Source of the DNA: JACCXJ01 sp052387115
Lineage (GTDB): Bacteria > Pseudomonadota > Gammaproteobacteria > JACCXJ01
Assembly (NCBI GenBank): GCA_052387115.1
Contig: JBQTJM010000385.1
Coordinates: 1 to 59,718, forward strand
DNA: 59,718 nt
Direction: 5' to 3'
Shown here: piece by piece, positions 32,548 to 40,063 of the stretch
Numbering within the stretch: position 1 is the stretch's first letter
How the letters are laid out: each line of letters begins with the position of its first letter
The notes under the pieces: generated by a model
What the model was told of the DNA's origin: nothing
What the model saw: only the letters and a program-made list of their open reading frames with translations
Database searches by the model: none
Position numbers and translations under genes: made by a program

Positions 32548-35500
32548 ATGGCAACCCGAAGGAAGCAGTCAGCCAAGCGCTTGGAGTCTCCCGGGGATAC
32601 CCCTGCGGCGCCCGCCGTGGCCGACGCGCCTGCCGACACGGATGAGACTGGGGAAGGTCCCCCAAGGGACTTCCCGGTGGTCGCGATCGGTGCCTCGGCC
32701 GGGGGGCTCGAGGCATTGAAGAGGTTCTTCAGCGCCATGCCGGCCCACAGCGGCCTCGGTTTCGTGGTGATCCCGCATCTCGATCCCACCCATGTGAGCC
32801 ACTTGCCGGAGTTGCTGCGCCGGCACACCCCGATGCCGGTCGAACAGGCGCACGATGGGGCGCCGGTCCAAGCCGAGCACGTCCACATCATCCCGCCGAA
32901 CGCGGTATTGACGATCAAGGGGGGCGTCCTGCATCTCGGGGCGGCGGTGGCTCGTCCCGGCATACCGCGGCCCATCGACGGCTTCTTGCGGAGTCTGGCG
33001 GAGTACCAACAGGAGCGGGCCATCTGCATCATCTTTTCGGGCACCGGCAGCGACGGTACGCTCGGGCTCAAGGCGATCAAGGCGGAGGGCGGCCTGGTCA
33101 TGGTCCAGAGCCCGGACACCGCGGAGCACGACGGGATGCCCCGCAGCGCCATCGCCACCGGCCTCGTGGATTACGTGCTGCCCGTGGAACAGATGCCCGA
33201 GGCGCTGCTCGAGTATGTCGAGCACGCCCATCTGCGTGGTGCTCCGATCCCGGTCCCCGCCGACCCCCGGCACGACCCTCTGCACCCCATATTGGCCCTG
33301 TTGTGCGCTCGGGAAGGGCATGACTTTCGCCGTTACAAGAAGGCCATGCTGCTGCGCCGTATCCAGCGGCGCATGGGCCTCAATCATATCGCCGCGATCG
33401 GCGACTACGGCCAGTATCTCGCGGACACCCCGGCCGAGGTCAAGGCCCTGGCCAAGGACCTCCTGATCGGGGTGACCGAGTTCTTCCGCGAGCCCGAGGC
33501 CTGGGCGGTCCTCGAAGCGGAGGTGATCCCAAGGCTGGTGGCGGCCAAGCACCCCGAGGCGCCCCTGCGCGTGTGGGTCACCGGTTGCGCTACCGGCGAG
33601 GAGGCGTACTCCCTCGGCATGCTGCTGCTCGAGCGGGTGGCAAGCAGCGAGCGCAACGGCAAGCTCCAGATCTTCGCGACCGACATCGATAGCCACGCGC
33701 TCGAGATCGCCCGCGTGGGGACCTACCCGGAGGGCATGGCCTCGTCCCTCGCTCCGGAGCGTCTTACCCGGTTCTTCACCAAGTCCGACCATAGCTACCG
33801 GGTCAAAAAGGAGCTGCGCGAAGCGGTGGTGTTTGCACCGCAGAACCTGATCACCGATGCCCCCTTCTCGCGCCTGGACCTCATCATCTGCCGCAATCTG
33901 CTCATCTATCTCGAGCCCGAGCTGCAAAAGAGGCTCATCGCGCTGTTTCATTTCGCCCTCAACCACAACGGCTATCTATTCCTGGGCAAGTCCGAGACCG
34001 TCGGCCGGCAACTGAGCCTGTTCGAGCCCCTCTCCAAGAAGTGGCGGATCTACCGGCGCAGCGGGCCGCTCCGGCAGGTGCCGGCGGACTTCCCGCTCCT
34101 CCCGGAGGCCCTACCCGGCGAGCGCCCGGGCGGGCCGCGGCCACCCCCGCCCAGGCCCGGCGACCATGGGGAATTGATCCGGGCGCTCCTGCTGGCGCGC
34201 TATGCCCCGGCCGCTGTGCTGGTCAACCGTGACTGCCAGACCCTCTATTTCCATGGCCAGACCGACGACTACTTGGTGCATCCCGCGGGCGAACCGACCG
34301 ACGACCTCTTGGCCATTGCCCGCGAGGGTCTGCGCCTCAAGCTGCGCGCCGCCCTGCATAGGGCGATGCGGGAGGAGCAGCCGGCGGTGGTGGTGACCCA
34401 AGTGAAACGGGGCGGCGCCTCCCTCCCGGTACGGGTGACGGTGACACCCGTGGAGGACCAGAGGCAGGGCGTGGGGCTGTGGCTCGTGACCTTTTCGGCA
34501 CCACCGGCGGCCGAGGCCGAGCCGGCGCCCCGCGCCATCGAGGAGTCGGCGGCGGTGGGCCACCTGGAACAAGAGCTCGCCGGCGTCAAGAAAGAGCTGG
34601 AAGGCGTGGTCGCGGACCTGGAGAGCGCCAACGAAGAGCTGAAGGTCTCGAACGAAGAGGCCATGTCGATGAACGAGGAGCTGCAATCCACCAATGAGGA
34701 ATTGGAGACCTCGAAGGAGGAGCTGCAGTCCCTCAATGAAGAGCTCACCACGGTCAACGCCCAACTCGAGGAGAAGGTCGCCGATCTGGAACGCACCAAC
34801 ACCGATCTCGATAACCTGCTCGCCAGCACCCACATCGCGACGCTGTTTTTCGACCGCGAGTTCCGCATCAAGCGCTACACGCCCGCCTCCACCCGCTTGT
34901 TCAACCTGATCCCCTCGGACCTCAATCGGCCGGTGGCCGATATCGCCAATAGGTTTTCCGAGGGCCACCTGTTATCCGATGCCCAACAGGTCCTCGATAC
35001 CCTTACCCCGATCGAGCGCGAGGTGCGCACGGTGGGGGGAGAGTGGTACATCCAGCGGGTGCTGCCTTATCGGACCCACGAGGACCGCATCGAGGGCGTG
35101 GTGGTGATCTACACCGAGATCACCGAGCTCAAGCGTGGCGAGGAGGCGCTACGCGAGAGCGAGGAGCGGTTCCGCACCTTGGCCGAGACGGTGCCGAACA
35201 TCATCTTCTCGCACCGCCCCGACGGCTTCAGTGATTACACCAACCCGAGGTTCTACGAGCTCACGGGTCTTCCGCCCGGTGCGGCGGACGGCTTCGGCTG
35301 GACGGAGTCCTTACATCCCGAGGACTGGATGCGGGATCAATCCCGCTGGCGGCAAACGCTTGCGGCGGAGCAGCCTTACGAGATCAAATACCGCCTGCAG
35401 AGCGCCGCCGGCGGCTACCGCTGGCACCTGACTCGTGGCCGCCCGATCCGCGACCTTAGCGGCCGAGTGATCAAGTGGTTTGGCGTGTCTTCGGACATCG

Positions 35501-36675
35501 ACGACCTGGTGCACGCGCAGGAGGCCCTGGCGCAGGCCCAGAAGATGGAGGCCGTAGGCCAACTGACCGGCGGTATTGCGCACGATTTCAATAACCTCCT
35601 CACCGTCATCGGGGGTAATCTACAGCTCCTCGAGGCGCGACTCCAGGACGACCCTGCCGGGCAAACGCTGCGGGATGCAGCGGCGCGGGCGGCCGAGCGC
35701 GGGGCCGAGCGGGTGCACGGGCTCCTGGCCTTTGCCCGCCGGCAGGTTTTGCAACCGCAAGCCGTCGACTTGAATGAAATCGTCGCCGGGATGGTGCCGG
35801 TGCTGCGCCAGACCCTGGGGGAGCCCATCGAGATCGCGCTAGCGCCGGGCGCGGACCTGTGGGCGGCGCTCGCCGATCGCGGGCAGGTCGAGGCGGCGCT
35901 CCTCAATCTCGGCTTGAACGCGCGCGACGCCATGTCCGTAGGCGGCCGGCTCGTTCTCGAAACCGCCAACCGCACCCTGGGCCAGGACGCCACGGCGCCG
36001 GAGGCCGAGCTCACGCCGGGTGACTACGTGCTGCTGTGCGTGAGCGACACCGGCGAGGGGATGTCGGAGGAGACCAAGAGACACGCCTTCGAGCCGTTCT
36101 TCACGACCAAGACGGCGGGAAGGGGGAGCGGGCTGGGGCTCTCCATGGTCTACGGCTTTGCCCGGCAATCGGGCGGGCACGTGGAGGTCTGGAGCGAGCG
36201 CGGAAAGGGCACCATCGTCCAGCTCTACCTGCCGCGGGCCCAGGACGCGCTGGCCGCTGCCGTCGCCCAGGACCCCCTGCCCCTGGAACACTTGCGGGGC
36301 CGAGAGGCCATCCTGGTGGTCGAGGACGATGCGGACGTGCGGGCGCTCGCCGTCACCTACCTGTCCGAGCTCGGCTACCAGGTGCTGGAGGCCGTCGAGG
36401 CCCAGGCGGCCCTGGCCCTCTTCGAGGACGGTGAGGCCATCGATCTGCTGTTTGTCGATCTGGTGCTGCCGGGGACGATGGACGGGCACGCGCTCGCGCT
36501 TCAAGCCATGCAGCGCCAACTGGCTCTCCGGGTGCTTTACACCTCGGGCTATCCCAGGACTACCATCCTGCGTGCAGATGAACTCGACGAGGGCGCGCGG
36601 CTCTTGATGAAACCCTACCGGCGCGAAGACCTGGCGCGGGCCGTGCGCGGGATCTTGGATGCCCCACCGGGCTGA
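32548..36675 (+). CDS. CheB-CheR-PAS-histidine kinase-receiver fusion protein
   Basis: A 1375-aa signalling protein. Order: CheB methylesterase (about 43-230, triad S50 in GASAGG, H77 in VIPHLDP, D169 in GTGSDGT), CheR methyltransferase (about 245-490, SAM motif TGCATGEEAYSLG), a coiled coil with repeated NEEL-type heptads (about 670-750), a PAS domain, a second PAS (about 865-985), HisKA with H1012 (GGIAHDFNNLL), HATPase (DTGEGMSE, GRGSGLGLSMVYG) and a C-terminal receiver with D1304 (LLFVDLVLPG). No membrane segments. CheB here lacks its own receiver. Such fusions are outside classical chemotaxis clusters and their targets are mostly unknown. Single-receiver and OmpR-type regulators lie just downstream. 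Confidence 0.93.
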   Translation: MATRRKQSAKRLESPGDTPAAPAVADAPADTDETGEGPPRDFPVVAIGASAGGLEALKRFFSAMPAHSGLGFVVIPHLDPTHVSHLPELLRRHTPMPVEQAHDGAPVQAEHVHIIPPNAVLTIKGGVLHLGAAVARPGIPRPIDGFLRSLAEYQQERAICIIFSGTGSDGTLGLKAIKAEGGLVMVQSPDTAEHDGMPRSAIATGLVDYVLPVEQMPEALLEYVEHAHLRGAPIPVPADPRHDPLHPILALLCAREGHDFRRYKKAMLLRRIQRRMGLNHIAAIGDYGQYLADTPAEVKALAKDLLIGVTEFFREPEAWAVLEAEVIPRLVAAKHPEAPLRVWVTGCATGEEAYSLGMLLLERVASSERNGKLQIFATDIDSHALEIARVGTYPEGMASSLAPERLTRFFTKSDHSYRVKKELREAVVFAPQNLITDAPFSRLDLIICRNLLIYLEPELQKRLIALFHFALNHNGYLFLGKSETVGRQLSLFEPLSKKWRIYRRSGPLRQVPADFPLLPEALPGERPGGPRPPPPRPGDHGELIRALLLARYAPAAVLVNRDCQTLYFHGQTDDYLVHPAGEPTDDLLAIAREGLRLKLRAALHRAMREEQPAVVVTQVKRGGASLPVRVTVTPVEDQRQGVGLWLVTFSAPPAAEAEPAPRAIEESAAVGHLEQELAGVKKELEGVVADLESANEELKVSNEEAMSMNEELQSTNEELETSKEELQSLNEELTTVNAQLEEKVADLERTNTDLDNLLASTHIATLFFDREFRIKRYTPASTRLFNLIPSDLNRPVADIANRFSEGHLLSDAQQVLDTLTPIEREVRTVGGEWYIQRVLPYRTHEDRIEGVVVIYTEITELKRGEEALRESEERFRTLAETVPNIIFSHRPDGFSDYTNPRFYELTGLPPGAADGFGWTESLHPEDWMRDQSRWRQTLAAEQPYEIKYRLQSAAGGYRWHLTRGRPIRDLSGRVIKWFGVSSDIDDLVHAQEALAQAQKMEAVGQLTGGIAHDFNNLLTVIGGNLQLLEARLQDDPAGQTLRDAAARAAERGAERVHGLLAFARRQVLQPQAVDLNEIVAGMVPVLRQTLGEPIEIALAPGADLWAALADRGQVEAALLNLGLNARDAMSVGGRLVLETANRTLGQDATAPEAELTPGDYVLLCVSDTGEGMSEETKRHAFEPFFTTKTAGRGSGLGLSMVYGFARQSGGHVEVWSERGKGTIVQLYLPRAQDALAAAVAQDPLPLEHLRGREAILVVEDDADVRALAVTYLSELGYQVLEAVEAQAALALFEDGEAIDLLFVDLVLPGTMDGHALALQAMQRQLALRVLYTSGYPRTTILRADELDEGARLLMKPYRREDLARAVRGILDAPPG

Positions 36676-36722
36676 CGCCGGACCTGACCCCGGGTTAGCC
36701 CCCGCCGCGTGCTAGCCCGTGA

Positions 36723-37172
36723 CTAATCGTCATGCAGCGGCTGGAAGCTGGACCGGTGCCGATGCTGGTGCCCTGTCAACTCGAGGATGCGACCCAACAG
36801 CGCCTCGATCTCGAACGGTTTGGGGAAAAAATCGACGATGCCGAGCCGCAAACCGTCGACCACCGTCGCGCTCTCGGCGCGGCCGCTCATCAGCAGCACC
36901 GGGAGGCGAACCCCTTGCGAGTGGAGCTCCTTCAGGAGATCGAGACCACTCATTCCCGGTAAACAGAAGTCCAGCACCAGGCAACGGGTCCGGATAGGCT
37001 CGCAGCGGTAGGCGCCCAAGAACGACTCGGCGGAGTCATAGGCCTCGGCGCAAAGCCCGGCCGACTCGCACAGCGCAGAGAGCAGCTCGCGCACCCCGGG
37101 TTCATCATCGACCACGCACACGGGGCAGCCGCGCGCCCGGGGGTCATCCCGAGGAGCCGTCGAAACGCTCAC
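36723..37172 (-). CDS. Stand-alone receiver-domain response regulator (FixJ-like)
   Basis: A 149-aa protein with one CheY-like receiver: acidic pair in VCVVDDEPGVRELL, phosphoacceptor aspartate in LVLDFCLPGMSG, threonine/serine in LLMSGRAES and lysine in FFPKPFEIEALL. The sequence is closest in style to FixJ/NarL receivers, but the DNA-binding domain is absent; only a histidine-rich tail follows (HQHRHRS). It converges with the CheB-CheR hybrid kinase (47-bp gap), which suggests it is a phosphorelay partner. Its 5' end overlaps the next gene's stop by 4 bases. Confidence 0.88.
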   Translation of the reverse strand: MSVSTAPRDDPRARGCPVCVVDDEPGVRELLSALCESAGLCAEAYDSAESFLGAYRCEPIRTRCLVLDFCLPGMSGLDLLKELHSQGVRLPVLLMSGRAESATVVDGLRLGIVDFFPKPFEIEALLGRILELTGHQHRHRSSFQPLHDD

Positions 37173-37468
37173 GACGAGACGCGCCGGGCCTTGAATTCGG
37201 CCATCGGCACTACCTTTCCGCCTGCCAAAGCATGGCGCTCCCCGGCTATTTCCGCGTGCCCGGGTGAGGCTTCCCCGGCCTGCGAGCAGTGCCAGGCAGT
37301 CGCGTCAGCTGCGAGCAGCCGCGACCAGAATTCAAAGGCCAGCACGGCCGGCCACCACGGGGTCAGCGTGGCAACGCCGGGCCCGGCGGGCACGCCCCCA
37401 TCCGCATGCCGCCCGCGGGCAACCGGTTCGAGAAGCCGGACCACAGTTCCCATCTTGGCAGTTCCCAT
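37169..37468 (-). CDS. Small protein of unknown function upstream of the receiver gene
   Basis: A 99-aa product starting at the ATG at 37468 with GAGGT nine bases upstream. It overlaps the receiver gene start by 4 bases, an arrangement that favours real coding. The middle has tryptophan-rich amphipathic helices (PWWPAVLAFEFWSRLLAADATAWHC) recalling phasin-like or granule-binding helices, but I do not recognise the family. The first codons contain a short direct repeat (ATGGGAACT twice). A longer start at 37492 is possible. Confidence 0.5.
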   Translation of the reverse strand: MGTAKMGTVVRLLEPVARGRHADGGVPAGPGVATLTPWWPAVLAFEFWSRLLAADATAWHCSQAGEASPGHAEIAGERHALAGGKVVPMAEFKARRVSS

Positions 37469-37677
37469 CGTGGTATACCTCGCGCGGTTCACAGGGACCT
37501 ACTGTTGCGGCACAATGCCTCCGCGTCGCACACGCCGGATCGTTCCAACGCCGGGCAATAGGGTAATTGACGGGTGTAACCGCTTGATGTCCCGGCGTCG
37601 TCATTGAGTAACGGTGTGTAACTCCATTACAGAGCCCGACCCATGAAAACCGGCAGCGGATGCAAACCGTGTGAACG

Positions 37678-38409
37678 ATGATGAGCGTTGCTCCGCACAT
37701 CCTGGTCGTCGACGATGAACCGGACGTCCGGGAATTGATACGGACCTACCTGGCGCAAGAGGGTTATCGTGTCAGCACCCTCGGGGACGGACAGGGGTTG
37801 CGCGACGTGTTGGCCGGGCAGTTCGTGGACCTCGTCATTCTCGATCTCGGCCTGCCGGGCGAGGACGGGCTGTCCCTCGCGCGCTACCTGCGTGAGCATT
37901 CCGACGTGGGTGTGATCATCGTGACCGGCAAAGGGCAGACCGTCGATCGGATCATCGGTCTCGAGATCGGCGCGGATGATTATCTAGCAAAGCCGTTCGA
38001 TCTCCGGGAGCTGCTGGCGCGGGTGCGCAGCGTGCTCCGGCGCACCCGTGGCGCCGCGCGGCAGGAGGCGGGCACGGTAGGTACCACGGTGCGCTTTGAG
38101 GGATGGCAACTCGATCTCGCGAGCCGCCGGTTGGTGGCACCGGATGGAAAAGAAGTGGCGCTGACGACGGGCGAGTTCGATCTGCTCGCGGTTTTCGCGC
38201 AGCATCCCAATCGCGTGCTGTCCCGCGACCAGTTACTGGCGCTTACCCGCCACCGTGAGGCGGGTCCGTTCGACCGCAGCGTCGACGCGCAGGTCGGGCG
38301 GCTGCGCCGGAAGATCGAGTCGGACCCGGAACGGCCCGCGCTCATCAAGTCCGTGCGTGCAGCCGGGTACATCTTCACGTCGTCCGTGACGCACGACGGG
38401 AAACCTTGA
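37678..38409 (+). CDS. OmpR/PhoB-family response regulator
   Basis: A 243-aa two-domain regulator. The receiver (1-120) has ILVVDDEPDVRELI, phosphoacceptor aspartate in LVILDLGLPGEDG, threonine in IIVTGKG and lysine in YLAKPFDLRELL. The winged-helix domain follows (about 135-235, VALTTGEFDLLAVFAQHPNRVLSRDQLL, then RSVDAQVGRLRRKIE and VRAAGYIF). No cognate kinase is directly adjacent; the hybrid kinase at 32548 is the nearest candidate. Start at 37678 with a second ATG at 37681. A 47-bp piece of the gene (38014-38060) is repeated at 39303-39349. Confidence 0.93.
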   Translation: MMSVAPHILVVDDEPDVRELIRTYLAQEGYRVSTLGDGQGLRDVLAGQFVDLVILDLGLPGEDGLSLARYLREHSDVGVIIVTGKGQTVDRIIGLEIGADDYLAKPFDLRELLARVRSVLRRTRGAARQEAGTVGTTVRFEGWQLDLASRRLVAPDGKEVALTTGEFDLLAVFAQHPNRVLSRDQLLALTRHREAGPFDRSVDAQVGRLRRKIESDPERPALIKSVRAAGYIFTSSVTHDGKP

Positions 38410-38448
38410 CGACCGACCTGGGGTAGCTGCACGACGGCCCGTCGCTCG

Positions 38449-38659
38449 TCACTGCTGTGCCAGCGCGGTGGTGATGGAATACCGCAGGCAACTCGAGGTT
38501 CACCGGGCCTTCGACGGGGCGGTCATGGGGGTCGGTGATATAGAAGATATGTCCTCGACCCGCTCTCCGAAGGTCGCGACCTTGGCGCTCTGGAGCCGGA
38601 CGCCGCAGAAACGCATGGCCCTCGCGATGTGGCATAGGACCCCGGGCCGGTCGGTCGCT
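38449..38659 (-). pseudogene. glnD: Duplicated 3' end of glnD (ACT domain fragment)
   Basis: About 210 bp matching 40064-40270, the last third of the second ACT domain of glnD, at roughly 88-90% identity and keeping the same stop codon position. A one-base and a three-base insertion shift the frame, so a functional peptide is not made. It stands alone, 40 bp beyond the response regulator gene and directly upstream of the dinJ-yafQ pair. It is in the same orientation as the intact glnD. Confidence 0.9.
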
Positions 38660-38703
38660 GGTATTGGGCTACAATGTAGCTCATTCGTCTGGAGGAAGAG
38701 ATC

Positions 38704-38967
38704 ATGACTGCAAATTCGGTCGTGCGCGCCCGCATCGACGCGCATATCAAGGAAGAAGCTACCGCGGTGTTGGCCGCCATGGGGCTTACCGTGTCGGACG
38801 CCTTGCGTATCATGCTGACCCGCGTGGCCCGCGAAAAGGCGTTGCCGTTCGAGCCTCTGGTTCCCAATGCTGAAACCGTACAGGCCATGAAAGAGGCTCG
38901 CCGGGGTAATCTGCCTTCGTTCGCCAATGTAGAAGGATTGTTGGCGGACGTGAATGCGGAGGATTGA
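38704..38967 (+). CDS. dinJ: RelB/DinJ-family antitoxin
   Basis: An 87-aa ribbon-helix-helix antitoxin. The N-terminal DNA-binding part is VVRARIDAHIKEEATAVLAAMGLTVSDALRIMLTRV, the DinJ pattern; the C-terminal part (ETVQAMKEARRG) wraps the toxin. GGAGGAAG lies upstream of the ATG, and a TACAAT box at 38670-38675 may be the -10 element of a self-repressed promoter. It overlaps the toxin gene by 14 bases. Confidence 0.92.
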   Translation: MTANSVVRARIDAHIKEEATAVLAAMGLTVSDALRIMLTRVAREKALPFEPLVPNAETVQAMKEARRGNLPSFANVEGLLADVNAED

Positions 38968-39235
38968 ACGCACCACCACCTTCAAACGTGATTACAAGCG
39001 CGTCAAAGCGACGCCACAACATCGGGACATCGACTTGCGGCTGTTCGAAGTATTGAAGTTGTTGGCAGCGGACATTCCACCGCCGCGCAACCTCTACGAC
39101 CACCCGCTAACCGGGGACTGGAAAGACCATCGAGATTGCCGTATCAAGCCCGACCTCTTGTTGATCTACCGGAAGCCCGATATCAGAGCGCTGCAACTGG
39201 TTCGCCTTGGTTCGCACAGCGAGCTCGGGCTTTAA
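38954..39235 (+). CDS. yafQ: YafQ-family mRNA interferase toxin
   Basis: A 93-aa RelE/YafQ-fold ribosome-dependent endoribonuclease. Conserved features: TFKRDYKRVK at the N-terminus, RNLYDHPLTGDWKDHRDCRIKPDLLLIYR, and LVRLGSHSELG at the C-terminus, where the histidines and the final H-x-E-L are typical catalytic-site positions. The gene is coupled to dinJ by overlap. All family residues I can check are present, so the toxin is probably intact. Confidence 0.92.
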   Translation: MRRIERTTTFKRDYKRVKATPQHRDIDLRLFEVLKLLAADIPPPRNLYDHPLTGDWKDHRDCRIKPDLLLIYRKPDIRALQLVRLGSHSELGL

Positions 39236-39302
39236 CGTCAAAGTCGGCCTCCCTTTCTGAGAACCGTTGTAAACAAGCAGGAGGCGGAAAGAAATAGGGT
39301 AA

Positions 39303-39349
39303 TGGCGCGGGTGCGCAGCGTGCTCCGGCGCACCCGTAGCGCCGTACGG
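39303..39349. repeat. Copy of a 47-bp piece of the response-regulator gene
   Basis: It matches 38014-38060, inside the receiver-linker region of the OmpR-type gene, with 35 identical bases followed by three mismatches in 12. Same orientation. It follows the yafQ gene by 67 bp; no other part of the regulator gene is found next to it. Confidence 0.85.
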
Positions 39350-39408
39350 CTGTGATCAGCCATCCGGCATTGCTGGTTTGACGCCGCCCGCACCACCCCC
39401 ATCCGACT

Positions 39409-40035
39409 TCAAGCACCACCCGGCGCGGCGGCGCGCAAGGCCTGACGATAGGCACGCACGGCCGCGGTCTGCGTGGTGGACTCGGCCATGCAGCGGGTGA
39501 AGAGCTCGGGGTCGAGATCGGGGAGCCGGGTGCTGCGCGGCCCGACGGTATAGCCGCCCGCATCGAGTAAGTAGAAGGACAAGCCTCCCTCTTGCCAGAG
39601 CCAGACCTCGGGCACGCCCAAGCCCCTATAGATCGCCAGCTTGTCCAAACCGCCCGAGGTCCATATCACCTCGATGACGATGTCGGGTACCCGCGGCATG
39701 GGCTCGCGCCAACCGACCAGGTAACACTCGTCCGCCTCGGCCCCGCGCGCCCGGGCCTCTGCCTTGAGCGTCCAGGAACCGAAACCCTCCAGCTCGATGC
39801 CGCGCTCCTCGGCATAGGCCTCGAGTAGGCGCGCCAGACGCTTCTTCAGGTTCTCGTGGTCAATCGACGGTGCCATGAGCTCCAACTCCCCTTCGAGATA
39901 ACTGACGCGAACGGCGCCGTTGTCGCCGCGCATGGCCAAGAGCGCCTCGAAGTCTTGCCAGCTCACCCCGTGCAGGCACACGCGCTGGTCGATGCGCGCG
40001 GCCGGCGCCGGCTTGAGGTTCAGTACCGCGGCCAT
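39409..40035 (-). CDS. Uma2 family (DUF820) PD-(D/E)XK nuclease-fold protein, second copy type
   Basis: A 208-aa protein of the Uma2 superfamily: VSYLEGELELMAPSIDHENLKKRL near the N-terminus, ADECYLVG, then RVPDIVIEVIWTSGGLDKLAIYRGLGVPEVWLW, which holds the catalytic D and E-x-hydrophobic positions with the following K. It differs strongly from the Uma2 protein at 23477-24094, so the two are not a recent duplication. It lies between a fragment of the response-regulator gene and glnD, 28 bp after the latter's stop on the far side. Confidence 0.85.
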   Translation of the reverse strand: MAAVLNLKPAPAARIDQRVCLHGVSWQDFEALLAMRGDNGAVRVSYLEGELELMAPSIDHENLKKRLARLLEAYAEERGIELEGFGSWTLKAEARARGAEADECYLVGWREPMPRVPDIVIEVIWTSGGLDKLAIYRGLGVPEVWLWQEGGLSFYLLDAGGYTVGPRSTRLPDLDPELFTRCMAESTTQTAAVRAYRQALRAAAPGGA

Positions 40036-40063
40036 GGTCTCAGAGTAACACGGAGAGATAGCG

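Noticed and set aside
38468..38707. 79-codon plus-strand frame before dinJ
   Set aside because: Lies within the decayed glnD fragment and is only its antisense reading.
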